The notes beneath the pieces are model-generated. The model made no database searches, was not told the DNA's origin, and saw only the letters and a program-made list of their open reading frames with translations. DNA of 64,000 nt from Geodermatophilus sp. YIM 151500 (GTDB lineage: Bacteria; Actinomycetota; Actinomycetes; Mycobacteriales; Geodermatophilaceae): positions 463,097-527,096 of the forward strand of contig NZ_JAOVZT010000002.1 in assembly GCF_025716945.1 (NCBI RefSeq). The letters run 5' to 3'. Below are positions 1 to 8,483 of the stretch, one piece after another. The position numbers were made by a program, and so were the translations under genes. Numbering within the stretch: position 1 is the first letter of the stretch; the number at the start of each line of letters is the position of its first letter.

Positions 1-757
1 AGTCACCCCCGACCGTCTCCCGGATCCGGTCGATGATCCGCAGCGGGAACCGCATCCGGCCCTCGAAGTCGCGGCCGTACTCGTCCGTGCGGACGTTCTG
101 GGCCGGGGACAGGAAGCTCAGCAGCAGGTAGGCGGTCCCCATGTGCAGCTCGACGCCGTCGAAGCCGGCCTACCGGGCCCGCCGGGCGCCGCCGGCGAAG
201 GCCTCGACCATCGTGTCGACGTCCTCGTGCGTCATCTCCGTCGGTACGGGACGCCCCGGTGCGGGGAGGGGGGAGGGGGCCAGCGCCGGCACCCCGCTGA
301 GCGCCGGGACCGCGACGCGGCCCCCGTGGTGCAGCTGGAGGATCGCCGGGGGCCCGTGGCGCTTGATCGCCCGGGCCAGGGCGGCCAGGCCGGGGACGAA
401 CCGGTCGTGGTGGACGGCGAGGTGGTGGGGCCAGCAGGTGCCGGAGACGTGGACGAGCGCCGACTCGACGCGGACCATCCCGAGCCCGCTCGCGGCGCGC
501 CGCTCGTAGAAGGCGCGGTGCCGGGCGTTCGACGCGCCGTCGGGGTCCGCCAGGCCGTAGGTGGTGAGGGGCGACATCACCAGGCGGTTGGCCAGCCGGA
601 GGCCGCCCACCGTGATCGGCCGGCGCAGGGCCGGGTAGGCCGCCGTCGGGCCTCCGGCGGGTCCGGCGGGTCGGGCGCCGGGCGGCGCAGCCCCCGGCGC
701 TCCGCCGTCCGGTCGCGGGACCCGGCCGGCCCGGGGGTCGCCGTCGAACTCGCCCAT
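1..757 (-). pseudogene. Old Yellow Enzyme family oxidoreductase, 5' part, interrupted by in-frame TAG
   Basis: The start is ATG at 757, preceded on the minus strand by a strong AGGAGGT ribosome site. The reading frame shows NADH:flavin oxidoreductase (OYE) features: NRLVMSPLTTYG near the N-terminus, QLHHGGR, and after the break [23 protein letters not shown] and [12 protein letters not shown]. Family members are FMN-dependent ene-reductases. A TAG codon at 172..170 interrupts the frame between RRAR and AGFDG, where relatives such as YqjM and NemA carry Glu. A single GAG-to-TAG change would explain it. The frame stays open on both sides and runs off the window edge, with no other lesion in about 250 codons. 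It may be a fresh nonsense mutation, a sequencing error, or a UAG read through as selenocysteine. The last is less likely here, because the position is not catalytic. Confidence 0.7.
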
Positions 758-901
758 CCGCCGACCTCCTGGCCGTCGCCCGCAGGGGACAGGTGCCCGT
801 GCGCGACGCGGTCCGCCGGACCCGGCCGCGCACGGCGCTGGCTGGCCTGCCGGGGTCCGGAGGCCGTCGTCGATCGTGCGGGGGACGGCGGGCGGGCGTC
901 C

Positions 902-917
902 TTGTGCGTGTCCCCAA
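902..917 (+). promoter_or_regulatory. Candidate activator-binding palindrome, site 1
   Basis: TTGTGC-GTGT-CCCCAA fits the pattern TTGTNN-N4-NNACAA found before four other transcription units in this window, with one mismatch in the right arm. Its centre (909.5) lies 63.5 bp upstream of the first base of the TAGCTT hexamer at 973, the same spacing as at sites 2, 4 and 5. It would regulate the importer/CocE operon starting at 1088. Confidence 0.45.
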
Positions 918-972
918 AAGCCGCCCGCGGGTTCTGTGCACGGGGCAGCAGTGCCGCGCGTCACACGCTGGC

Positions 973-978
973 TAGCTT
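973..978 (+). promoter_or_regulatory. Candidate -10 element of the importer/CocE operon
   Basis: TAGCTT matches the actinobacterial TANNNT -10 pattern. No good -35 hexamer sits 16-18 bp upstream, which fits activator dependence through site 1. The assignment rests mainly on the conserved spacing shared with three other promoters. Confidence 0.4.
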
Positions 979-1087
979 GTCCGCACCAACCCGGCGCCCG
1001 CCGGCACGTACACGGGGCCGTGAGCGGTCCGCCCGTCCCACCTTCTCCTGCCCCAGCACGTCCGTGATCCTCCGGAGGTAACCCGCG

Positions 1088-2155
1088 ATGGCTCTCCGTC
1101 CGATCGGCCGGCGCACCGGCGTCGCCGCCGCGTCCCTCGCCGTCCTGCTGCTCGCCACCGCCTGCGGAGGGGACGACCCCGCGTCGGGGTCCGGCTCCGG
1201 GGGCGGGGGCGGGACCGAGGACACCATCTCCATGACGTTCGGCACCGCCGGGACGCCGGTCGTCTACGGCAGCCTGATGATGCACGTGGCCGACGAGGAG
1301 GGCTTCCTCGAGAAGTACGGCCTCGACGTCGAGTTCCAGAACTTCGCCAACGGGGCGGACTCGGTCCGCGCCGTCATCGGCGGCCAGCTCGACGCCGCGC
1401 TCACGTCGACGTCGAGCCTGGTGAACGTCGTGGCCCAGGGCGCGCCGGTCACGGGCATGGTCGGGATGGACAAGCCCGACTACTACATCGCCACGACGGA
1501 CCCGTCGATCACCAGCTGCGAGGACCTCCGTGGCCAGACCATCGGCGTCGACCAGACGGGCGGGGCCCGCTACAACTCGACGGTCACCATGCTGGGCTCC
1601 TGCGGGCTCACCGTCGACGACGTCGAGTTCGTCAACTTCGCCGGCCCGCCGATCATCCAGGCGCTGGTGCAGGGGCAGATCACCGTCGGGAACCTGCACT
1701 ACGACGAGGAGGCCTTCATCGAGTCCACCACGGACGTGCAGGTCGAGGAGGTCCTGAGCCTGGTCAAGGACGTCAACCCGGACACGCACTACGTCCTGCA
1801 GGTGGCCACCACCGACTACATCGAGCAGAACCGGGAGGCCGTCGTCCGGCTGACCGCCGCCTACATCGACGCCAACGAGTTCGTGCGGAACCCGGAGAAC
1901 ACCGAGCGCTTCGCCGAGATCGCCTCGAAGTACAACAAGCAGCCGGTGGAGGTCGCCCAGCAGGCCGTCGAGCTGTTCCTCGACTTCGAGTTCTGGCCCG
2001 AGGGGTCCGGGCTCGACGAGACGAAGATCATGGGCGTCGTCCAGGAGCAGATCGACGCCGGCGCGATCACCGAGGCCCAGGCCCCGTCCTACGAGGACCT
2101 CGTCGACCCGAGCATCTACGAGGAGGCCATGGAACTGGTCGAGTCCACCAGCTGA
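1088..2155 (+). CDS. ABC transporter substrate-binding lipoprotein (NMT1/THI5, nitrate/taurine type)
   Basis: This 355-residue protein has an N-terminal signal with positively charged residues, a hydrophobic core and a lipobox LLATAC, placing the lipidated Cys at about residue 26. A Gly/Ser-rich linker follows, then an NMT1-like fold (MTFGTAGTPVVYGSLMMHVADEEG; GGQLDAALTSTSSLVNV). It would sit on the outer face of the membrane and deliver a small organic anion to the permeases encoded just downstream. The ATG has a GGAGGT site 8 nt upstream. Relatives bind taurine, nitrate, pyrimidine precursors, phthalate and other aromatic acids, so the ligand cannot be named. It is first gene of an operon with two permeases, an ATPase and two CocE hydrolases. 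Confidence 0.88.
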   Translation: MALRPIGRRTGVAAASLAVLLLATACGGDDPASGSGSGGGGGTEDTISMTFGTAGTPVVYGSLMMHVADEEGFLEKYGLDVEFQNFANGADSVRAVIGGQLDAALTSTSSLVNVVAQGAPVTGMVGMDKPDYYIATTDPSITSCEDLRGQTIGVDQTGGARYNSTVTMLGSCGLTVDDVEFVNFAGPPIIQALVQGQITVGNLHYDEEAFIESTTDVQVEEVLSLVKDVNPDTHYVLQVATTDYIEQNREAVVRLTAAYIDANEFVRNPENTERFAEIASKYNKQPVEVAQQAVELFLDFEFWPEGSGLDETKIMGVVQEQIDAGAITEAQAPSYEDLVDPSIYEEAMELVESTS

Positions 2156-2183
2156 TCCGAGAGCCCGCGACGAGGGGGTTCGG

Positions 2184-2948
2184 GTGTTCGCGACCGAGAG
2201 GCCGGCCCGGTGGTCGGTGTACGCGCTCAGCCTGGTCGTGCTGGCGGTGGTGTGGCAGCTGGCGGCGATCGAGGCCGGGACGCTGCTGGCGAGCTTCACC
2301 GAGACGATGGCGCGACTGGCGGAGCTGGTCAGCAGCGGGGAGCTCGGCTCGGCGCTGTGGGCGTCGGGCCGGATCTTCCTGACCGGCCTGGCCTTGTCCA
2401 TCGTCCTCGGCCTGCCCCTGGGGCTGGTGTTCGCCCGGTTCCCGCTGGTCACCGCCGCCGTCGAGACGTACGTGTACGCCCTGTACGCGATCCCGGTGAT
2501 CACGCTGGTGCCGTTCATCCTCGCCGGGCTCGGCTTCGACTTCCGCGCGAAGGTTCTGGTCGTCGTGCTGTCGGCGATCTTCCCGATCCTCATCAGCGCG
2601 ATGGAGGGAGCGCGCAGCGTGCCGGGACGGCTGCTCGACGTCGCCCACTCCTACGGCTCGCGCGAGCGGCAGCTGTGGGCGGACGTCGTGATCCCGTACA
2701 CGGTCCCGTACGCCATCACCGGCATCAAGCAGGGGATCGCCGGGGCGCTGGTCGGCACGATCATCGCCGAGCTGTTCCTCAACGCGACGGGTGTGGGCGA
2801 CCTGCTCATCCGCGCGTCCACCAACTACGACTCCGCGGGGGCACTCGCGGTCACGCTGGTCATCTCCGTCATCGCCGTGAGCCTGATGGGTGCCAGCGGA
2901 GCGGTCGAACGGCGCTACGCGCGCTGGCGGGAGGGGCTCTCCGGATGA
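2184..2948 (+). CDS. ABC transporter permease (nitrate/taurine type), first of two
   Basis: GTG start, 254 residues. It is an integral membrane protein of the BPD_transp_1 (SsuC/TauC) family with about six hydrophobic segments. The cytoplasmic coupling loop that docks on the ATPase is visible around GARSVPGRLLDVAHSYGSRE. The gene begins 28 nt after the binding-protein gene and its TGA overlaps the ATG of the second permease (ATGA), a sign of translational coupling. Two different permeases imply a heterodimeric channel, whereas classical Ssu/Tau systems use one permease gene. Confidence 0.85.
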   Translation: MFATERPARWSVYALSLVVLAVVWQLAAIEAGTLLASFTETMARLAELVSSGELGSALWASGRIFLTGLALSIVLGLPLGLVFARFPLVTAAVETYVYALYAIPVITLVPFILAGLGFDFRAKVLVVVLSAIFPILISAMEGARSVPGRLLDVAHSYGSRERQLWADVVIPYTVPYAITGIKQGIAGALVGTIIAELFLNATGVGDLLIRASTNYDSAGALAVTLVISVIAVSLMGASGAVERRYARWREGLSG

Positions 2949-3865
2949 CGAAGCGAACCGGGACCGGGACCGGGACCGGGACCCGCGAGCCCGCTGCCGG
3001 GAGACCGGTGAGCGTCCCGGCGGGCAGCGGCTCCTCGGCGACGGAGGCGGTGCCGCTGCCGGCCGAGCCCTCCGGCACGCCGCAGGCCGTGCCGCCCGGA
3101 CCGACCAGGCGGGAGCGCGGCAAGCCACCGGCCTGGCTGCTCCGCACCGGAACGGGATTGCTGCTGCTGGCGCTGTGGGAGGCGGCCGCCCGGCTGCTCG
3201 GGTCGGAGTTCGTGGCCCGCCCGACGGCGGTCGCGGCGGCCATCCCCGAGGTCCTGGTGACGGAGACCTTCTGGCAGGACGCCTGGGCGACGGTCGGCGC
3301 CGTCGTCTACGGCGTGCTCATCGGCGCCGTCGCCGGCATGGTCCTCGGCCTGGCGATGGGTCGGATCAAGGTCGTCCGTTGGTTCTTCACCTCGTACGTC
3401 AGCGGGCTCTACACCCTGCCCATGGTCGCGGTCGTGCCCCTGATGACGATCTGGCTCGGCTACACCAGCGAGACCCGCCTGGTCGCCGTGGCGCTGTCGG
3501 CCTTCCTGCCGATCGTCGTGACGACGGCCGACGGGTCGCGGGCCATCCCCAAGGAGTACCTCGACGTCGCGCACACCTTCCGGGCGCGCCTGCACCACAT
3601 CTGGTTCGGCATCGCCCTGCGCAACGCGATCCCGTACCTGATCGCCGGCATGCAGCTGGCCATCGCCCGCGCGCTGGTCACCGCGGTCGCCGTGGAGTTC
3701 CTCGCCGGGGTCCCGGGACTGGGCTACTCGATCCTGCAGCAGACCCGCAGCTTCCAGCAGAACGAGGCCTTCGTCGGCGTCATCCTGCTGACCCTCTTCG
3801 TCGTCGGCGCCCGGGCCCTGCTCACGCTGGCCCGGCGGCGCTTCCTGCCCTGGTACGGCCGATGA
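2945..3865 (+). CDS. ABC transporter permease (nitrate/taurine type), second of two
   Basis: ATG at 2945 inside an ATGA overlap with the preceding permease, 306 residues. The first 60 or so residues are a polar, low-complexity extension rich in Gly, Pro and Thr. It contains a (GT)n run encoded by a GGGACC hexanucleotide repeat at about 2957-2983. The usual SsuC/TauC-type permease follows, with membrane segments and the coupling loop near GSRAIPKEYLDVAHTFRARL. The extension is probably cytoplasmic and dispensable, grown by repeat expansion. It likely pairs with the upstream permease and the ATPase at 5779. Confidence 0.85.
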   Translation: MTKRTGTGTGTGTREPAAGRPVSVPAGSGSSATEAVPLPAEPSGTPQAVPPGPTRRERGKPPAWLLRTGTGLLLLALWEAAARLLGSEFVARPTAVAAAIPEVLVTETFWQDAWATVGAVVYGVLIGAVAGMVLGLAMGRIKVVRWFFTSYVSGLYTLPMVAVVPLMTIWLGYTSETRLVAVALSAFLPIVVTTADGSRAIPKEYLDVAHTFRARLHHIWFGIALRNAIPYLIAGMQLAIARALVTAVAVEFLAGVPGLGYSILQQTRSFQQNEAFVGVILLTLFVVGARALLTLARRRFLPWYGR

Positions 3866-3985
3866 CCGCACCCCGGTAGCGCGGGCGGACGACGCCGTCC
3901 GACCCCGGATCCCCACCTCCCCGACCCCCCACCCCGGCTCGCCCGGGCCCGCCGCGGCGGGCACCCGACCGAGAGAGGACCTGCT

Positions 3986-5749
3986 GTGGCCCCGTTCGAG
4001 ACCCCCGGCGCGCACCACCGCGAGACCACGCCCGAGGACATCGTCGTCGAGTGGGACGTGCCGATCGAGATGGACGACGGGCTCGTCCTGCGCGCCGACG
4101 TCTACCGCCCCACCGGCGAGGGCCGGCACCCCGTGCTCATCACCTACGGCCCCTACGGCAAGGGCCTGCCGTTCCAGCAGGGCTACGAGACGTCCTGGGA
4201 GATCATGGCCAGGAACCACCCGGACGTGACCGCCGGCTCCACCAACCGCTTCCAGAACTGGGAGGTCGTCGACCCCGAGAAGTGGGTGCCCCGCGGCTAC
4301 GTCTGCGTCCGGGTCGACTCCCGGGGCGCGGGCCGGTCACCGGGGAAGATGGACCTCTGGTCGGCCCGCGAGACCCGGGACTTCCACGACTGCATCGAGT
4401 GGGCCGGCACCCAGCCGTGGTCCAACGGCAAGGTCGGCCTGAACGGCATCTCCTACTACGCGATGAACCAGTGGCAGGTCGCCGCCCTGCAGCCGGAGCA
4501 CCTGGCCGCCATCTGCGTCTGGGAGGGCGCCTCGGACTGGTACCGGGACATGAGCCACCACGGCGGGATCCTGTGCACGTTCGTGTCCAACTGGATCCCG
4601 ATGCAGGTGACGACGGTGCAGCACGGGCGCGGCGAGGACGGTCCCCGCGACCCCAACTCGGGCCTGCTGGTCTGCGGCGACGAGAAGCTGTCCGAGGAGG
4701 AGCGGGCGGCCAACCTGACCGACCTCGACGTGCAGTTCCGCCGCCATCCCCTGGACGACGAGCTCTACGCCGAGCGCACCCCCGACTTCGAGAAGATCAC
4801 CGTCCCGCTGCTGTCGGCCGGCAACTGGGGAGGCCAGGGCCTGCACCTGCGCGGCAACGTCGAGGGGTACGTCCGGTCGGCCTCGCCGCAGAAGTGGCTG
4901 GAGATGCACGGACTCGAGCACTGGAGCCACTTCTACACCGACTACGGCCGCGAGCTGCAGCTGCGCTTCTTCGACCACTTCCTGAAGGGCGAGGACAACG
5001 GCTGGCCGGACCAGCCCCCGGTGCAGCTGAACGTCCGGCACGTCGACAGCACCTTCGTGGTGCGGCCCGAGCAGTCCTGGCCCCTCGAGCGCACCGAGTG
5101 GACCCGCTTCTACCTCGACGCCGGTGCCGGCTCGCTGAGCACCGACCGGCCGTCGTCGGAGGCGTCGGTCGCCTACGACACGACGGGCGACGGGGCCTCG
5201 TTCACCCTGGGCCCGCTGCCGGAGCAGGTGGAGGTCACCGGCCCGCTGGCGGCCAAGCTCTTCGTCGAGTCCAGCACCGCGGATGCGGACCTGTTCCTGG
5301 TGGTCCGGGTGTTCTCGCCCGAGGGCGAGGAGGTCGTCTTCCACGGCGCGCTGGATCCGCACACGCCCGTCGCGCAGGGTTGGCTGCGGGCCTCGCACCG
5401 CAAGCTCGACGACAAGCTGAGCCTTCCGTACCGGCCGTACCACACGCACGACGAGGTCCAGCCGCTCCAGCCGGGCGAGGTGTACGAGGTCGACGTCGAG
5501 ATCTGGCCGACCTGCCTCGTCGTCCCCGCCGGCTACACGATCACTCTGGACGTCCGCGGCAAGGACTACGTCTACCCCGGCCCGGCCGAGCACCTGTCCA
5601 ACATGAAGAACCCCATGACCGGCTGCGGCCCGTTCGTGCACGACGACCCCCAGGACCGTCCCGCCGAGCTCTTCGACGGCACGGTCACCGTCCACACCGG
5701 TGGGGACCGGCAGTCCTACCTCCTCCTCCCGCTCGTCCCGTCCGCCTGA
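3986..5749 (+). CDS. CocE/NonD family alpha/beta hydrolase, paralogue 1
   Basis: GTG start, 587 residues, the normal length for the cocaine esterase / X-Pro dipeptidyl peptidase S15-like family. The N-terminal catalytic domain has the nucleophile elbow GLNGISYY with Ser at about residue 156, preceded by RVDSRGAGRSPG. A probable catalytic His lies in HGLEHWSHFYTDYG, and a C-terminal jelly-roll domain holds the strand motif DADLFLVVRVF. Relatives hydrolyse esters or amides such as cocaine, glutaryl-7-ACA and acylated amino acids. No signal peptide is seen, so it is probably cytoplasmic. It sits between the permease and ATPase genes of the importer, which suggests it acts on the imported compound. 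Paralogues lie at 6725 and 17483. Confidence 0.85.
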   Translation: MAPFETPGAHHRETTPEDIVVEWDVPIEMDDGLVLRADVYRPTGEGRHPVLITYGPYGKGLPFQQGYETSWEIMARNHPDVTAGSTNRFQNWEVVDPEKWVPRGYVCVRVDSRGAGRSPGKMDLWSARETRDFHDCIEWAGTQPWSNGKVGLNGISYYAMNQWQVAALQPEHLAAICVWEGASDWYRDMSHHGGILCTFVSNWIPMQVTTVQHGRGEDGPRDPNSGLLVCGDEKLSEEERAANLTDLDVQFRRHPLDDELYAERTPDFEKITVPLLSAGNWGGQGLHLRGNVEGYVRSASPQKWLEMHGLEHWSHFYTDYGRELQLRFFDHFLKGEDNGWPDQPPVQLNVRHVDSTFVVRPEQSWPLERTEWTRFYLDAGAGSLSTDRPSSEASVAYDTTGDGASFTLGPLPEQVEVTGPLAAKLFVESSTADADLFLVVRVFSPEGEEVVFHGALDPHTPVAQGWLRASHRKLDDKLSLPYRPYHTHDEVQPLQPGEVYEVDVEIWPTCLVVPAGYTITLDVRGKDYVYPGPAEHLSNMKNPMTGCGPFVHDDPQDRPAELFDGTVTVHTGGDRQSYLLLPLVPSA

Positions 5750-5778
5750 CCGCGGACGACCCGACAAGGAGTTCCGCG

Positions 5779-6624
5779 ATGACGCGATCCCCAGCCGGCA
5801 CCGGCGCCGTCCCGACCGCCCGTCCCGCCGACCCGGGCCCCGGCGGTGCGGGCGGACCCCGGGTGGTGGTGTCCCGCGCCGGCGTGCGCTACGGCGACCT
5901 CACCGTCTTCGACGGCATCGACCTGACCATCCAGGACCGCGAGATCGTCTCGATCGTCGGCCCCTCGGGCTGCGGCAAGACCACGCTGCTCCGCAGCATC
6001 GACGGGCTGACCCGCCTGGACTCGGGGTCGGTGAGCATCGACGGCACGGTCGTCGACGGGCCGACGCCGGGCGTGAGCATGGTCTTCCAGCACTTCGGGC
6101 TCTTCCCGTGGAAGAACGTCTACAACAACGTCGCCTACGGTTTGAAGCTGCAGAAGGCGCCCAAGGAACGCATCGCCCAGGTGGTGCCGGAGTACATCGA
6201 CCTGGTCGGGCTGTCGGGTTTCGAGAAGGCCTTCCCGCACCAGCTCTCCGGTGGCATGCAGCAGCGGGCCGGCCTCGCCCGCGCGCTGGCCGTGGAGCCG
6301 CAGGTGCTGCTCATGGACGAGCCGTTCAGCGCCATCGACGCCCAGACCCGGGAGATCCTGCAGTTCGAGCTGCTGCGGATCTGGGAGAGCCGGCCCATCG
6401 CGATGCTGTTCGTGACCCACTCCATCGAGGAGGCGGTGCTCATGGGTGACCGCGTCGTGGTGCTCAAGGGGCGGCCCAGCCACATCCACGAGGTCATCGA
6501 CGTCGGCATCCCGCACCCGCGGACCCGGGACACGCTCAAGAGCGCGCGCTTCCAGGACGTCACCGCGCACGTCTGGGACCTGCTCATGCAGGACGTCATC
6601 GAGGCCGAGCGAGAAGTCGGCTGA
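5779..6624 (+). CDS. ABC transporter ATP-binding protein (SsuB/TauB type)
   Basis: ATG at 5779 after an AAGGAG site, 281 residues. About 30 low-complexity residues precede a standard nucleotide-binding domain with Walker A GPSGCGKTT, the Q-loop (VFQHFGLFPW), signature LSGGMQQR, Walker B VLLMDEPF and switch His in FVTHSIEEAV. It would power uptake through the two permeases at 2184 and 2945. The gene is separated from them by the first CocE gene and is followed by the second, so transporter and hydrolases form one transcription unit. Confidence 0.88.
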   Translation: MTRSPAGTGAVPTARPADPGPGGAGGPRVVVSRAGVRYGDLTVFDGIDLTIQDREIVSIVGPSGCGKTTLLRSIDGLTRLDSGSVSIDGTVVDGPTPGVSMVFQHFGLFPWKNVYNNVAYGLKLQKAPKERIAQVVPEYIDLVGLSGFEKAFPHQLSGGMQQRAGLARALAVEPQVLLMDEPFSAIDAQTREILQFELLRIWESRPIAMLFVTHSIEEAVLMGDRVVVLKGRPSHIHEVIDVGIPHPRTRDTLKSARFQDVTAHVWDLLMQDVIEAEREVG

Positions 6625-6724
6625 GCCCCGAGCCGCTGCCGCCCGCCGGCGGCACGTGCTCCTGCCCAGGAGGAACGGCGACCGCCGGGACCACCCCGCA
6701 CCCCGACCACGACGAAGGAGTTCC

Positions 6725-8479
6725 ATGCGCCACAGGGAGAAGACCGAGCTGCGCGACGGCATGCTGATCGACTGGGACGTGCCGATCGTGATGGACGACG
6801 GCGTCGTGCTGCGGGCCGACGTCTACCGCCCGCCGGCCGAGGGTCGCTACCCGGTGATCATGACGCTCGGCCCCTACGGCAAGCAGCTGCACTTCGAGGA
6901 CGGCTACGCGTTCCAGTGGCACCTCATGTGCACCGAGCACCCCGACGTGCCGACCGGCTCGACCAACAAGTACCAGGTGTGGGAGGTCGTCGACCCGGAG
7001 AAGTGGGTGCCGGACGGCTACGTGGTGATCCGGGTGGACAGCCGCGGGGCCGGTACGTCCGAGGGCGTCATCGACATCTGGTCGCTGCGCGAGGCGCAGG
7101 ACCTGGCCATCTGCGTCGACTGGGCCGGCGTCCAGCCGTGGTCCAACGGCAAGGTGGGCCTCAACGGCATCTCCTACTTCGCCGAGAACCAGTGGCAGAC
7201 CGCCGCCCTGCAGCCGGAGCACCTCGCGGCCATCTGCACGTGGGAGGGGGCGGCCGACTTCTACCGGGACATGGCCCACCACGGCGGGATCTTCTGCAAC
7301 GGGTTCACCAAGGCCTGGTCGGAGGCCCAGGTGTGGAGCGTCCAGAACGGCAAGGGCGCCAACGGCTACCGGAGCCGGCTCACCGGCGACTGGGTGTCCG
7401 GCCCGGAGACGCTGACCGAGGAGCAGTTGGGCGCCAACCGGCGCGACTTCTACGAGGACTGCTTGGCGCACAAGCTCGACACCGACGAGTACTGGCAGTC
7501 GCGCATGCCGGACTGGAACAGGGTCCGCGTGCCGCTGCTGTCGTCGGCGAACTGGGGCGGGCAGGGACTGCACCCCCGCGGCAACTTCGAGGGCTTCGTC
7601 CGCTCGGCCAGCGAGCAGAAGTGGCTCGAGGTGCACGGTCTCGAGCACTGGACGGAGTTCTACACCGACTACGGCGTGGCCCTGCAGAAGAAGTTCTTCG
7701 GGCACTTCCTGAAGGGCGAGGACACCGGCTGGGACACCCAGCCCGCCGTGCAGCTGCAGGTGCGCCACCCCGGCGAGCGCTTCGTCGAGCGGCACGAGGA
7801 CGAATGGCCGCTGGCACGGACGCGGTGGACCGAGTACTACCTCGACGCTGCCGGGCTCACCCTCTCCGACCGCCCCGCGGACGGCGACGCCTCGGTGACC
7901 TACGCCGGCTTCGGGGACGGTGCCACGTTCCTCACCCCGCCGATGGAGGCCGAGACGGAGCTCACCGGTCCCGTCGCGGCCAAGCTCTTCGTGTCGTCGG
8001 CGACCGAGGACGCCGACCTCTTCCTCGTCGTCCGCGTCTTCGGTCCCGACCTCAAGGAGGTCGTCTTCCACGGCGCGCTCGATCCCCACACGCCGGTCGC
8101 CCAGGGCTGGCTGCGGGCCTCGCACCGCAAGCTCGACAAGGAGCTCACCCTCCCGTACCGGCCGTACCACACGCACGACGAGATCGAGCCGCTCACGCCG
8201 GGGGAGATCTACGAGCTGGACGTCGAGATCTGGCCGACCTGCATCGTGGTCCCCGCCGGGTACCGCATCGGGCTCACCGTGCGCGGCCGGGACTACGTCT
8301 ACCCCGGCGACGTCAGCGACACGGGGGAGAAGCTCGCGGGCGTGTGGAACGGGGTCGGGCCCTTCAAGCACGACGACCCCCGTGACCGTCCCGCCGAGGT
8401 CTTCGGCGGGGACGTGACCGTGCACACCGGTCCCGACCGCCAGTCCTACCTGCTGCTGCCGGTCATCCCGGAGCGGTGA
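6725..8479 (+). CDS. CocE/NonD family alpha/beta hydrolase, paralogue 2
   Basis: ATG at 6725, 5 nt after GAAGGAG, 584 residues. It is collinear with paralogue 1 over its whole length, sharing DWDVPIVMDDGVVLRADVYRP, WEVVDPEKWVP, WSNGKVGLNGISY with Ser at about residue 150, LSSANWGGQGLHPRGN and the C-terminal jelly roll. The family hydrolyses esters or amides. Two divergent copies in one operon suggest different substrates or steps rather than simple dosage. The stop is 4 nt before the next start. Confidence 0.85.
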   Translation: MRHREKTELRDGMLIDWDVPIVMDDGVVLRADVYRPPAEGRYPVIMTLGPYGKQLHFEDGYAFQWHLMCTEHPDVPTGSTNKYQVWEVVDPEKWVPDGYVVIRVDSRGAGTSEGVIDIWSLREAQDLAICVDWAGVQPWSNGKVGLNGISYFAENQWQTAALQPEHLAAICTWEGAADFYRDMAHHGGIFCNGFTKAWSEAQVWSVQNGKGANGYRSRLTGDWVSGPETLTEEQLGANRRDFYEDCLAHKLDTDEYWQSRMPDWNRVRVPLLSSANWGGQGLHPRGNFEGFVRSASEQKWLEVHGLEHWTEFYTDYGVALQKKFFGHFLKGEDTGWDTQPAVQLQVRHPGERFVERHEDEWPLARTRWTEYYLDAAGLTLSDRPADGDASVTYAGFGDGATFLTPPMEAETELTGPVAAKLFVSSATEDADLFLVVRVFGPDLKEVVFHGALDPHTPVAQGWLRASHRKLDKELTLPYRPYHTHDEIEPLTPGEIYELDVEIWPTCIVVPAGYRIGLTVRGRDYVYPGDVSDTGEKLAGVWNGVGPFKHDDPRDRPAEVFGGDVTVHTGPDRQSYLLLPVIPER

Positions 8480-8483
8480 CCCG

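Larger units (their letters stand above)
758..1087. other. Divergent intergenic region with candidate activator site and promoter
   Basis: This 330-bp gap separates the minus-strand OYE gene from the plus-strand ABC transporter operon. No convincing coding sequence lies in it. It holds the palindrome at 902-917 and the -10-like hexamer at 973-978 described separately, and the ribosome sites of both flanking genes. A transcript starting near 985 would have a leader of about 100 nt before the ATG at 1088. I see no clear riboswitch fold. Confidence 0.6.

Noticed and set aside
140..169. SECIS element after the TAG in the Old Yellow Enzyme gene
   Set aside because: The only hairpin (TTCGAC/GTCGAG) has a 3-nt GGC loop at +13, without G-U, and is explained by the conserved FDGVE codons. 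It is too weak to claim.
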